18,564 nucleotides of DNA from JBCBJZ01 sp038522635 (GCA_038522635.1 JBCBJZ010000065.1:1-18564); one strand, 5' to 3'; positions 1 through 7,218 are shown, counted from the stretch's first letter. Translations and numbers: made by a program. The notes: a model not told the origin generated them from the sequence alone.

Positions 1-1
1 C

Positions 2-1402
2 TTGCGGCTCCGGCAGCCTGATCTGTCGAACTCGCGCCAGCGCGGCGCTTGCATCGCCCGCATCGAAGAGGTTGATGGCGCGCTGAACGCGTTCGTGACG
101 CTCGATCTTGAAGGCGCCCGCGAGGCGGCCAAGGAAGCCGAAGACGCCGTCCGCGCGGGCGAGTTGCTCAGCGCGCTGCATGGGCTCCCCCTCGGCATCA
201 AGGACCTGACGGCCACCGCCGGTATCAAAACGACCTTCGGCTCGCTGCTTTACGAAAACCACGTACCCGATGCCGATGATCCGATCGTTGACAACTTGCG
301 GGACGAAGGCGCGATCATTCTTGGCAAAACGAACACGCCGGAATTCGGCGCTGGCGCCAACACGAAAAACCGCGTGTTCGGCGCAACCGGCAACCCGTTC
401 GATCCGCACAAGACGTGCGGTGGATCATCGGGCGGTTCAGCCGTGGCGCTAGCGACCGGCCAGGTGCCGCTGGCGACGGGCTCGGACTACGGCGGCAGCT
501 TGCGCACGCCGGCTGCCTTTTGCGGCGTGGTCGGGTTTCGCCCGTCTCCAGGGGTGGTGCCGGCAGTTGAGCGCGCGGCCTCGCTGCTGCCGTTCAGCGT
601 GCAAGGCCCGATGGCACGCACGGTCGCTGATGTGCACCTGCTGTACCGCGCGCAAGCGGACGTCGATCCGCGCGATCCCTACAGCAGCCGTGATGCGTTC
701 GACCTTGCCGATGCGCTCATGCCCGCCGACCTCAGCGAAGTCGACGTGGCGTTCTCCAGCGACCTTGGCGCCTGCCCGGTGGATGATGCGATCGCAGCCG
801 TCTTTAAGGCGCGCACCGACAGCTTCCGTCAGGCCTTCGCGAACGCCGATGACGCGGCACCCGACTTCAGCGATGTGCATGAATCGTTCGAAATCCTGCG
901 CGGGGTCAACTTCGTGGCCGCGCACCGTGAACGCCTTGAGCGCCATCGCGACAAACTGGGCCCCAACGTGATCGATAACACCACCCGCGGGCTCGCCTAC
1001 GACCTTGGTGATGTGGCCCGCGCGCACACACAGCAAACCGCGCTCTATCACCGGTTCAACGCGTTCTTCGACGATTTCGATGTTCTGATCTGCCCGGCGG
1101 CAGCGGTCAGCCCGTTCCCGCATGAGCAAAACACGATCGAGACGATCAACGGCGAAGCGATGCCGACCTATATGCGCTGGCTCGCGCTGACCTACGCCCC
1201 GACGATGGCGCTTGCGTGTGCTGCCGTGCTGCCGTGCGGGGTCGATGAGGCGGGCATGCCGTTCGGGTTGCAAGTGATCGGGCCCAAGGGCGCCGATGGC
1301 ACGGTCCTGGCGGTGGCCGCCGCGCTGGAAGCGAAACTGGCGCGTGATCCCGTGACCGCAAGGCCGCAAGCTGACTTGGCCGCGTTGCAGCGCACATCCT
1401 AA
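2..1402 (+). CDS. Amidase signature family hydrolase, 5' end missing or disrupted
   Basis: The product is an amidase-signature enzyme that hydrolyses an amide bond, with unknown substrate. Numbering from the first codon in the window, the Ser-cisSer-Lys triad is visible: Lys67 in GIKDLT, Ser142 in GGSSGGSA and Ser166 in SDYGGSLRTP. The spacings of 75 and 24 residues equal those of FAAH (K142, S217, S241). The AAFCGVVGFRPS stretch that follows is also typical. The 466 visible residues are nearly full length for the family. The TTG at position 2 is only the first codon in frame, so the true start lies upstream. The first 15 or so residues do not look like an amidase, whereas neighbouring frames encode SLI (positions 15-23) and VELA (25-36), as family members have before ACIARIEEV. 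A frameshift or poor sequence is therefore suspected near 24-46. The catalytic core is intact. A two-hairpin repeat follows 49 bases after the stop. Confidence 0.88.
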   Translation: MRLRQPDLSNSRQRGACIARIEEVDGALNAFVTLDLEGAREAAKEAEDAVRAGELLSALHGLPLGIKDLTATAGIKTTFGSLLYENHVPDADDPIVDNLRDEGAIILGKTNTPEFGAGANTKNRVFGATGNPFDPHKTCGGSSGGSAVALATGQVPLATGSDYGGSLRTPAAFCGVVGFRPSPGVVPAVERAASLLPFSVQGPMARTVADVHLLYRAQADVDPRDPYSSRDAFDLADALMPADLSEVDVAFSSDLGACPVDDAIAAVFKARTDSFRQAFANADDAAPDFSDVHESFEILRGVNFVAAHRERLERHRDKLGPNVIDNTTRGLAYDLGDVARAHTQQTALYHRFNAFFDDFDVLICPAAAVSPFPHEQNTIETINGEAMPTYMRWLALTYAPTMALACAAVLPCGVDEAGMPFGLQVIGPKGADGTVLAVAAALEAKLARDPVTARPQADLAALQRTS

Positions 1403-1451
1403 CGCTCGATCTGAAACGCAGATCAGGCGCGCTTGGTGAAGACGCGCCTTA

Positions 1452-1554
1452 TAGAGTTCATCCGCTTCAGGTGGAATCACCTGAGGCGAAAGATGAACGG
1501 CAATACAAAAGCTTAGATGTCGGTTCCGATTCAAGCTGAAGCGAACCGACACTA
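1452..1554 (+). repeat. Two-hairpin dispersed repeat, copy 1
   Basis: Hairpin 1 spans 1456-1498: outer stem GTTCATC/GATGAAC, inner stem CGCTTCAGGTG/CACCTGAGGCG with one G-U pair, loop GAAT, and an AAA bulge on the 3' side. An A-rich linker leads to hairpin 2 at 1519-1550, with stem GTCGGTTC/GAACCGAC (8 perfect pairs). The ends read TAGAGT at 1452 and ACACTA at 1549-1554, so both sides carry TA. It lies between the amidase stop and the racemase start, in the sense orientation of the amidase. Similar copies lie at 7254, 13873 and 18505. Confidence 0.9.
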
Positions 1555-1647
1555 AGCGCGACGTCTGCTCTTCGGTTTTGGTGCAGCATCAGCGTCAAAT
1601 GAAGGTCGTCATGAGGGCCACAATCACAGCGGCCTTGGAGCGTCGAC

Positions 1648-2391
1648 ATGAAAAAAATCGGGATCATCGGCGGTGTCGCCTGGCAGTCGACCGTTGAGTA
1701 CTACCGCCTGCTTTGCGCCTGGACGAACGCCCATTACGCATCGCGCGAAACCGGCCCCGCGCGGACGCCGCCGATGATGATCGAATCGCTGGTGATGCGC
1801 GAGACGCGGGGTTTGCGCGGACAGCCGGGGGATGAAGCGAGTTGGGCCGCTTTTGACGCGGTGATCCGGCAGGGCTTACTCCGGCTGCAGGAGGGGGGCT
1901 GCGATTTCGCCATCCTCGCCAACAACACGTTCCACATGAGGCTGGAGCAGATCACGCAGGGCGTCGATCTTGAGGTGCTGAGCATCCTCGATGCCGTTGC
2001 CGACGCCACTGCGGCGACGGGCGCGACGAAGGCCCTGGTGTTGGGCACTGCCGTGACGATGCGGTCAAACGCGTATGCCGACATTCTGAAAACGCGGGGC
2101 GTCACCGCCAATGCACAGCTGGACGACGTCACAATCGACGACATGCAGCACCAGATCGATCATGCGTTTCACAGCGATCCGGTCCCGCCACAAGCGCGCC
2201 GCGACTTGCTCGCGGTTTGCGAAGCGTTCGCAGAGGACCCTCAGCGCACCGCGATCCTGCTCGCCTGCACGGAGCTGCCATTGGCCTTTCCAGACCATCT
2301 TGAAGATCCCGTGTTCGAGAGCGATGGCTTCACTTTTATCAACACCACCGCGGCCCATATCCGTGCGGCGTTGGCGAAAGCGATGGCCTGA
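1648..2391 (+). CDS. Aspartate/glutamate racemase family protein with one catalytic cysteine
   Basis: This is a 247-residue member of the Asp/Glu racemase superfamily, cytosolic and cofactor-independent. The start is supported by GGAG at 1637-1640, seven bases before the ATG. The N-terminal MKKIGIIGGVAWQSTVEYYR matches the family opening (as in E. coli YgeA). The first catalytic position, normally Cys in a CNT motif, is Asn92 in ILANNTFH. The second, Cys207 in LLACTELPLAF, is kept. E. coli YgeA also has only one of the two cysteines (Thr at the first site), and such enzymes can show altered or weak racemase activity. The substrate cannot be named. The gene stands between repeat copy 1 and the convergent Lin0512 pair; only 41 bases separate its stop from the next gene's stop, and I see no clear terminator there. 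Confidence 0.85.
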   Translation: MKKIGIIGGVAWQSTVEYYRLLCAWTNAHYASRETGPARTPPMMIESLVMRETRGLRGQPGDEASWAAFDAVIRQGLLRLQEGGCDFAILANNTFHMRLEQITQGVDLEVLSILDAVADATAATGATKALVLGTAVTMRSNAYADILKTRGVTANAQLDDVTIDDMQHQIDHAFHSDPVPPQARRDLLAVCEAFAEDPQRTAILLACTELPLAFPDHLEDPVFESDGFTFINTTAAHIRAALAKAMA

Positions 2392-2432
2392 CAGCGAGCG
2401 ACGCGAAACAGGATGTTGCGTGCCGGACCGCT

Positions 2433-2795
2433 TTACGCCAACTGGAATTTCCCATCGGGAATGTCGATCAAGGCGGAGACGGCAGCCGACACGATCACCG
2501 CATCACCTGGTCCACCCATCCCTTCTGCGGTGACGCCGCCGTTTTCAATCGTCACGGTGACAGACCCGTAGGGAAGCATCGCCGCGACGGCGTCTTTGTC
2601 GACGCGCGTCGGCTCGGGCGCCCCGATCTTTACCTCGACCTGCATGGTTTCCGGGTCGAGTTTGAGACCCCGAAAAAGCGACAGTGACGAATGGCGCATC
2701 GCGTCTTCGACGGCGCGTTTCGCAGCCTTCGTCATGTCGCGGCCATGGAGGTCGGCGCCAGCGCCCAGCTCGGTGATGATTTTTTGCAGTGCCAT
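2433..2795 (-). CDS. Lin0512 family conserved protein, paralogue B
   Basis: The 120-residue product resembles the Lin0512 family (TIGR02058), which has no established function. Family-type features are the N-terminal ITELGAGADLHGRDMTKAA, a central IGAPEPTRVDKDAV, and LPYG followed by a Gly-rich segment (GGVTAEGMGGPGD). It lacks the cysteine that its upstream partner has in TKAAC (here TKAAK). Its ATG lies three bases after the stop of the upstream paralogue, so the two are almost surely co-transcribed. No signal peptide or membrane segment is visible, so it is probably cytosolic. Family membership is from recalled family features, not a search. Confidence 0.8.
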   Translation of the reverse strand: MALQKIITELGAGADLHGRDMTKAAKRAVEDAMRHSSLSLFRGLKLDPETMQVEVKIGAPEPTRVDKDAVAAMLPYGSVTVTIENGGVTAEGMGGPGDAVIVSAAVSALIDIPDGKFQLA

Positions 2796-2798
2796 GAC

Positions 2799-3140
2799 CT
2801 ACTCCGCCAGATCAAACGAAACGGAGACGATGGCGTTGGCGACGATCGTCCGGCTTTCCGAATAATGCTGCACGGCGAGCCCGCCCTGAACCGGCTCAAC
2901 GCTCACCACGCCGTAGGGCGCGCAAGCTGCAACCGCATCGCGATCAACCGTTTCCGGCTCCGGCACGCCGACCCGAATGTCGACCAGCATCGCTTCGCGC
3001 GGAAAGCCAAACGCCGGCGCCAGCGTCAGCGAGTTGCGATGGAGGGCGTCTTTCACCGCCCGACAGGCGGCTTTGGTGCAGTCTTCGCCGCGCAAATCCG
3101 TGCCCATGCCGATTTCGAGGGCCATCTGGGTTTTCGCCAT
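2799..3140 (-). CDS. Lin0512 family conserved protein, paralogue A
   Basis: The 113-residue product, first gene of a two-gene minus-strand operon, is a close relative of the next gene. Shared features are the opening LEIGMGTDLRGEDCTKAACRAVKDAL, the central VGVPEPETVDRDAVAA and APYG. I place the start at 3140 because family homology begins at MAKTQMALEIG and GGA sits about eight bases upstream; the frame stays open far upstream, but that extension is antisense to the HD gene. Two cysteines near residues 21 and 26 and one in AACAPYG are absent or different in the partner. The function is unknown. Tandem paralogues with three-base spacing suggest that the two products form a hetero-oligomer, which is an inference. 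Confidence 0.8.
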   Translation of the reverse strand: MAKTQMALEIGMGTDLRGEDCTKAACRAVKDALHRNSLTLAPAFGFPREAMLVDIRVGVPEPETVDRDAVAACAPYGVVSVEPVQGGLAVQHYSESRTIVANAIVSVSFDLAE

Positions 3141-3323
3141 TCGTTCATCCTTTCGCGCGGGGCCCGTTGGAACGCGGGTACGCTCACGCAACCGCATCCG
3201 GCGCCGGACTGTCGCGGTATTCTGCGATCGGCTCAAGGACCAATCGTTCGTGCTCCGCGTCAGGTGATCCCACGCAGGCTGCGGCTGATGACTTTTCGCA
3301 GCCAGCCGCCTAAACATCCGCCC

Positions 3324-3989
3324 ATGACAGACAAGAATGACGCGCCGCCCGGCGCCGCTCTGCCGCCGCTGGCGTTGGTGATGCGCGCTGCCCTTTTCGC
3401 TGCCGAGCACCATGTCGATCAACGCCGTAAGGGCGCGCGCCAAGCGCCCTACATCAACCACCCGATCGATGTTGCCGAGCGCCTGGTGCGGATCGCACGC
3501 GTCACCGACGAAGCGACGCTGGCGGCCGCGCTGCTGCACGACACCATCGAGGATACATCGGCGACCGGGGCTGACCTGACACAGCATTTCGGCGCTGCCA
3601 TTGCAGCGATCGTGGCCGAAGTCAGCGATGATGACAGCCTGCCCAGCCGCGCACGCAAAGCGCTTCAGATCGAGCGCGCGCCGCAGTTGTCGCCCCCGGC
3701 AAAACTGATCCGCCTGTCCGACAAGATCAGCAATGTGCGCGAGATGGAGATCAACCCGCCGCATTGGCCGGTGGAGCGTAAACGGCGCTACGTCGCATGG
3801 GCACGCAAGGTCGTGGCGGCGCTTGGCCCCGTCAATCCTGCGTTGGAGCATCGCTTCGAGGACGTTGCTGCGGCCACCGAAAAGGCGTTGGACGCGCTCG
3901 AAGCGGACGAAACGCAAGCTGGCGCTGCCACGCCCGATACGCTTACGCGGGCGAAGGCGCTGGCCTCGACGCCGCCGCGCCAGGCATGA
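3324..3989 (+). CDS. HD-domain ppGpp hydrolase of the MESH1/small alarmone hydrolase type
   Basis: A 221-residue HD phosphohydrolase closely resembling the hydrolase half of SpoT and animal MESH1. Residues match in spacing: His46 (YINHP), His72-Asp73 and Glu76-Asp77 (HDTIEDT), and Asp133 (LSDK). These have the same 26- and 60-residue intervals as MESH1 His35, His61-Asp62 and Asp122. No synthetase, TGS or ACT domain is present. The expected activity is Mn-dependent removal of the 3'-pyrophosphate from (p)ppGpp; MESH1 proteins also act on NADPH. The N-terminal 15 residues and the last 40 or so are low complexity. The ribosome binding site before the ATG is weak. The TGA overlaps the rlmJ start (ATGA at 3986-3989), linking alarmone turnover to ribosome modification by operon structure. 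Confidence 0.88.
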   Translation: MTDKNDAPPGAALPPLALVMRAALFAAEHHVDQRRKGARQAPYINHPIDVAERLVRIARVTDEATLAAALLHDTIEDTSATGADLTQHFGAAIAAIVAEVSDDDSLPSRARKALQIERAPQLSPPAKLIRLSDKISNVREMEINPPHWPVERKRRYVAWARKVVAALGPVNPALEHRFEDVAAATEKALDALEADETQAGAATPDTLTRAKALASTPPRQA

Positions 3990-4927
3990 ACTACCGCCAC
4001 GCCTATCACGCTGGGAATTTTGCCGACGTCGTCAAGCACGTGGTGCTCTGCCTCGCGATCCAAGCGCTGAAGCGTAAGCCCAAGGCGTTTCGCGTGATCG
4101 ACACGCATGCGGGGCGCGGACGTTACGATCTTGCCGGCGACGAAGCGCTGCGGACCGGCGAAGCGACCGGCGGTGTTTTGGCGTTGGAAGGTCAGCTGCA
4201 GCGGTTCAATGACGCTGGCGTTGATGCCGGCTCAGGGTCGTTTGAACCTGATACTGAGACGGCAAGCCCGAGCGCCTTACCGCCGGACGAGGGGCTCCGC
4301 CTTTACGCGCAGGCGTTGGATGCGGCCCGCGCCTGGCGGACACCTGCCGCGCCGGACACCGCACCTCGCTTCTATCCCGGTAGCCCTCTGATCGCCCGCG
4401 TGCTCCTGCGCCCGCAGGACCGCCTGATCGCCAACGAGTTGCATCCCGAAGACGCCGCCGCGCTGCGCCATCTCTTCGCCCGCGACCCGCAGTCCAAAAC
4501 CATGGCGATCGATGGATGGACGGCGCTCAAGGCGGTGCTGCCTCCACCTGAGCGTCGCGCGGTGGTGCTCATCGACCCGCCCTACGAGCGCACGGATGAT
4601 CTGCCGCGCATGGCCCGCGCCCTCGCGCAAGCGCTTAAGCGTTTCGCGACCGGCATCTACCTGCTTTGGTATCCGATCAAGGACCCGGACACGCTGAGGC
4701 CCTACCGGCAGCAGCTCGCCGCGACCGTGACGCAACCGACCGCCACGCTGGAGTTTTTCCACCACGCCGGACGCCGCGCGGACAAGCTCAACGGCTGCGG
4801 GCTCACCATCGTGAACCCGCCCTATCAACTTGAGGACGCGCTCACCGCGGTGATGCCAACGCTCACAGCGCATCTGGAAACCGTGACGGGGCAGGGAACT
4901 TGGACGTACGAGCCGCTGAGCGGCTGA
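3986..4927 (+). CDS. rlmJ: 23S rRNA (adenine(2030)-N6)-methyltransferase
   Basis: RlmJ methylates N6 of A2030 in 23S rRNA using SAM. The 313-residue product starts with MNYRHAYHAGNFADVVKH, the hallmark of this family, followed by a SAM-binding DTHAGRGRYDL segment. The catalytic DPPY is at residues 197-200, in IDPPYERTDD, followed by RFATGIYLLWYPI. NGCGLTIVNPPY lies near the C-terminus at about residues 268-280. It is somewhat longer than the E. coli enzyme (280 residues), mostly through an insertion around residues 70-100. The start overlaps the upstream HD gene by four bases. A short perfect hairpin (AGCCGCT/AGCGGCT, 4911-4925) covers the last codons and could help transcript ending, but no T-run follows. 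Confidence 0.95.
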   Translation: MNYRHAYHAGNFADVVKHVVLCLAIQALKRKPKAFRVIDTHAGRGRYDLAGDEALRTGEATGGVLALEGQLQRFNDAGVDAGSGSFEPDTETASPSALPPDEGLRLYAQALDAARAWRTPAAPDTAPRFYPGSPLIARVLLRPQDRLIANELHPEDAAALRHLFARDPQSKTMAIDGWTALKAVLPPPERRAVVLIDPPYERTDDLPRMARALAQALKRFATGIYLLWYPIKDPDTLRPYRQQLAATVTQPTATLEFFHHAGRRADKLNGCGLTIVNPPYQLEDALTAVMPTLTAHLETVTGQGTWTYEPLSG

Positions 4928-5042
4928 GCGCCCCCCCTGAGATACGGACCTTTTGGGATCAAGACTGGCGCCTGAACGGCGTTATCGCGCGCACGATTTT
5001 AAACGGCGGTGCCCAAGACTTATGCGGCCTGCGACAAATTAG

Positions 5043-5071
5043 TTGCACTTTCGTCGATGGCGGCCCATAGT
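5043..5071 (+). promoter_or_regulatory. Possible sigma-70 promoter of the cold-shock gene
   Basis: TTGCAC (5043-5048), a 17-base spacer and CATAGT (5066-5071) resemble -35 and -10 boxes. It lies in the 334-base gene-free stretch between rlmJ and the cold-shock gene. Transcription from here would give a leader of about 180 bases. A palindrome CCTGTC-GA-GACAGG follows at 5107-5120. This is a pattern match only. Confidence 0.3.
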
Positions 5072-5186
5072 CGCAGCCGTTCGGGCAGTTTTAGACCCGG
5101 CTAGAGCCTGTCGAGACAGGATGCGTTTGTCGCGCATGATCCAACACTGACCCTCACCCCCCAGACTTCAGCCGACACTGCCGATG

Positions 5187-5235
5187 GGCGCACCACGATG
5201 TGGGCGCCTCAACCCCAGGGTGATCAGGCGATCAC
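5187..5235 (+). promoter_or_regulatory. Tandem hairpins in the cold-shock gene leader
   Basis: Hairpin A (5187-5208) pairs GGCGC-CCAC with GTGG-GCGCC around a GAT loop, with one bulged A. Hairpin B (5220-5235) pairs GTGATC with GATCAC around an AGGC loop and ends 15 bases before the GGAGG ribosome binding site. Long structured leaders are known for csp genes and can sense temperature; that role here is an inference. The rest of 4928-5186 holds no gene I can support. Confidence 0.45.
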
Positions 5236-5261
5236 TCGTACGACGACCATGGAGGTTACGC

Positions 5262-5477
5262 ATGCGGCAGAGTGGAACTGTCAAATTCTTCAATCAATCG
5301 AAGGGCTTCGGCTTTATCACGCCGGACGAGGGCAATAAGGATGTGTTCGTTCACATCACCGCAGTAGAGCGCTCTGGCATCGGCGTGCTTGACGAGGGCA
5401 TGCGGGTTTCGTTCGACACCGAGCCGGACAAGCACGGTAAAGGCCCTAAAGCCGTCGATCTGCAGGTCGCCGACTGA
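5262..5477 (+). CDS. Cold-shock domain protein (CspA family)
   Basis: A 71-residue single cold-shock domain, an OB-fold that binds single-stranded RNA or DNA and melts mRNA structure. RNP1 is KGFGFI (residues 14-19) and RNP2 is DVFVHI (27-32). The N-terminal SGTVKFFNQSKGFGFITPDEG is typical. I chose the ATG at 5262 because GGAGG at 5251-5255 lies six bases upstream and the family begins here; the frame is open further upstream (from 5184) but does not look like protein. The length matches CspA proteins. It appears monocistronic, with a structured leader of its own. Confidence 0.95.
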   Translation: MRQSGTVKFFNQSKGFGFITPDEGNKDVFVHITAVERSGIGVLDEGMRVSFDTEPDKHGKGPKAVDLQVAD

Positions 5478-5828
5478 ACTAGGCTCGCTTCTAGGTTTCC
5501 CCATCCTGCCAGTCTTCACCGTGCCGAGCCTTGCTTGGCGGCGGCTTTAAACGTGCTGGCACTGTGGTGGCTTGGCCCCGTGAGCGCGGGGCGGGCTTCG
5601 ACGTGAAGCCGACGGACCCTGAAGCTTATTTGTCCTAACTCTTCACCCGAGGCTGCCTGTTTGGGGACAAATGGGCGGCCTCGCACGTTGTGCGTGGCTG
5701 ATCGCTCATCGTGTGCTTTGCGCGCCGCAGGTGAGCGTCGCGATAACGGCTCCGGCTTCCCTTGCGACACCGGCCTTGCTACCTCCATGCATGTTGTAGC
5801 AGCGCGGTTAAGCAGAGGGAGCGGTACG
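5478..5828. other. Gene-free stretch with several inverted repeats
   Basis: No gene is supported in these 351 bases. They hold a GC hairpin GCCCCG/CGGGGC (5575-5592) and a hairpin GGCTTC-GACGT-GAAGCC (5594-5610) whose core resembles the second hairpin of the dispersed repeat. There is also a distant inverted repeat ATTTGTCC/GGACAAAT (5628-5635 and 5665-5672), and a dyad GCTAC/GTAGC around CATGCATG (5778-5800) just upstream of the next gene. The GC hairpin lacks a T-run, so termination after the cold-shock gene is uncertain. Confidence 0.45.
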
Positions 5829-6131
5829 ATGCGGCGTTCGGTTTTGATGGTGGGTTTGGCGTGCTTGGCCTTGGGCGCTGCGAGCACGGCCGCGCAGGCC
5901 AAAGCGTGTAACCGGATCGTGATGAGTGACGTGGCCTTCGGCAAGACAGCGTCGATCGCGGCCGCGAAAAAGGGCATGCCCGCTTACGCCGAAATCTGGC
6001 GCAAAAGGAAGGGCTGGAAATCAGTCAAGGTGGGCCCGGCCAAAGCGATCGGCTGCGCCGTTTACCTGGATTTTGGGATCGCCACCGAGTACCGCTGCAA
6101 GGTTGCCGCCACCGTTTGCGACGCTGGCTAG
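5829..6131 (+). CDS. Small secreted four-cysteine protein, paralogue 1
   Basis: A 100-residue protein of unknown function, with a clear Sec signal peptide (MRRSVLMVGLACLALGAAS, likely cleavage near AQA-KAC). The mature part has four cysteines at residues 27, 76, 90 and 97. The product of 7542-7892 has cysteines at 26, 74, 88 and 95, with near-identical spacing and shared FGK/YGK, AK, W-x-x-x-R-G/K and C-x-x-YLD patches. The two are paralogues, probably with two disulphides in the periplasm. The start is supported by GAGGGAG at 5815-5821, seven bases upstream. Lysine content in the mature part is high. I do not recognise the family. Confidence 0.8.
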   Translation: MRRSVLMVGLACLALGAASTAAQAKACNRIVMSDVAFGKTASIAAAKKGMPAYAEIWRKRKGWKSVKVGPAKAIGCAVYLDFGIATEYRCKVAATVCDAG

Positions 6132-6209
6132 CACCAGCACAGACACTTACGCCGCGCCTTTGCGCCCAAAGTTGCTCTGCACTTTAGGTTTGGATCATCT
6201 TCGGGCGAT

Positions 6210-6250
6210 CTAAAGCCGACCGGCAACCGTCATAAGCTCAGGGGCTTTAG
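6210..6250. terminator. Inverted repeat between convergent genes, possible terminator
   Basis: CTAAAGCC (6210-6217) and GGCTTTAG (6243-6250) form a perfect 8-base inverted repeat with a 25-base loop; the right arm includes the stop codon of the minus-strand gene ending at 6247. A smaller stem AAAGT(T)GC/GCACTTT lies just before, near 6171-6186. Position between convergent genes fits a bidirectional terminator, but the loop is long. Confidence 0.35.
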
Positions 6251-6549
6251 CGTGAGAACACGCGGTAGACGAGCCCCACGGCGATCATCAGCCCGGCTCC
6301 GCCAAGGCAACTTCCTGCGACCTGCGCCACCATCGTCGGCACGTCCATACCGAGAAACTCAGTGGCGCCGGCGGTGGTGAAGCCAACGCCGCTCATCTGC
6401 GCCGTGATTTGCCCCCCCAGACTGCCGCCAACCAGGCCGGTCAACGTGTTTGCGAGCGGGTTGACGCTCATAAACCGTGTGATGCCGCTGATGGCGTTCG
6501 CTCCGAGCGCACCGCTGACGTAATGGACCAACAAAGCGAGCATATCCAC
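6247..6549 (-). CDS. Small glycine-rich membrane protein
   Basis: About 100 residues with an N-terminal hydrophobic segment, a Gly-rich centre (NTLTGLVGGSLGGQI) and a C-terminal hydrophobic segment (VAGSCLGGAGLMIAVGLVYRVF). This is the layout of a widespread group of small uncharacterised bacterial membrane proteins. I prefer GTG at 6549 as start. It gives the usual Met-Asp opening and sits seven bases after AGGAGGT (6557-6563), whereas a GTG at 6558 would overlap that site. ATG at 6543 is also possible, with longer spacing. In the mRNA the AGGAG is presented in the loop of a small hairpin (CGCAC/GTGCG). The function is unknown. Confidence 0.68.
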   Translation of the reverse strand: MDMLALLVHYVSGALGANAISGITRFMSVNPLANTLTGLVGGSLGGQITAQMSGVGFTTAGATEFLGMDVPTMVAQVAGSCLGGAGLMIAVGLVYRVFSR

Positions 6550-6810
6550 GGCGCGCACCTCCTGTGCGTACGGCTACGTATCGTTCTGCGAAAGGCATAA
6601 CGCTGAGCGTTGTCGCTGGCCAGCTTTCATCCGCCTGAAGGCATCGAAGGCGTGTGCGGTGCGCGCGGCGCGGGCAATCAGGTGACAGCCCAGCATTGAA
6701 CTTACCGCTCACTATGAAGTTGCTTTTCCGTGTTCAGCCAGATGCGCCATGCTACGGCACGAGACGAGCGCAGCCGCGCCCTCATCGTTTAAGCCAACAG
6801 GAGTAGCGCC

Positions 6811-7218
6811 ATGCCCCGGACGTCATTCACCCAAATCCTTGCCTTGGCGGTGGTCGCCGCAGCGAGCCTCGCGATGGCAAGCCTGTTCACCGCGCAACCG
6901 GCCGAGGCTGGCGGTAAGAAGCGTTATCACGGTGGTTATTTCGGCTCAGGCGGCTACGCGGCACGCCGTTCGCGCGCCTATCGCCTGGGCGGACGCGCGC
7001 CGCAGGTTCGCGGTTTCGTTCGGCGCCGCGGCGGCTATTCCTACACCTACGATGATGCGATCAACACCACCGTCAACAACCGCACCACCTATGGCAGCCC
7101 GGGCGTTTACCGTGACCCGCGTCTGGACACGCAATCGCGCGCAGGCCCGTTCGATCACGGCTTCTTCTTTGATAGCGGCATCGCCCCGCGCGGCGGCAAC
7201 AGCGCCTACATCAACTGA
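6811..7218 (+). CDS. Secreted Gly/Tyr/Arg-rich protein of unknown function
   Basis: A 135-residue protein with a clear Sec signal peptide and likely cleavage at AEA-GG near residue 34. The mature part is basic and rich in Gly, Tyr and Arg (GGKKRYHGGYFGSGGYAARRSRAYR), then becomes more polar with an NTTVNNRTTYG stretch. No cysteine or known domain is seen. The start is supported by AGGAG (6799-6803) seven bases upstream. It sits between the two four-cysteine paralogues, inside a cluster of small envelope proteins, and is followed after 35 bases by repeat copy 2. It could be a surface or periplasmic protein; nothing more specific can be said. Confidence 0.72.
   Translation: MPRTSFTQILALAVVAAASLAMASLFTAQPAEAGGKKRYHGGYFGSGGYAARRSRAYRLGGRAPQVRGFVRRRGGYSYTYDDAINTTVNNRTTYGSPGVYRDPRLDTQSRAGPFDHGFFFDSGIAPRGGNSAYIN

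Noticed and set aside
1467..1552. Minus-strand open frames across repeat copies 1 and 2 giving similar peptides with HLSPQV and PPEAD
   Set aside because: The likeness comes from the shared repeat DNA. The frames run into antisense of real genes, lack ribosome binding sites, and copies 3 and 4 do not keep the frame.
449..1552. Long minus-strand open frame opposite the amidase
   Set aside because: It is an antisense shadow of a high-GC gene with an intact amidase core on the other strand and no recognisable domain.
3138..3155. A further repeat copy at the Lin0512 start (GCGAAAGGATGAACG on the minus strand)
   Set aside because: Only about 14 bases resemble the right arm of hairpin 1, with an extra G and no matching left arm; it is explained as a ribosome binding site.
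2691..3323. Plus-strand extension of the HD gene back to 2691
   Set aside because: It is antisense to the two Lin0512 genes; family homology begins just after the ATG at 3324.
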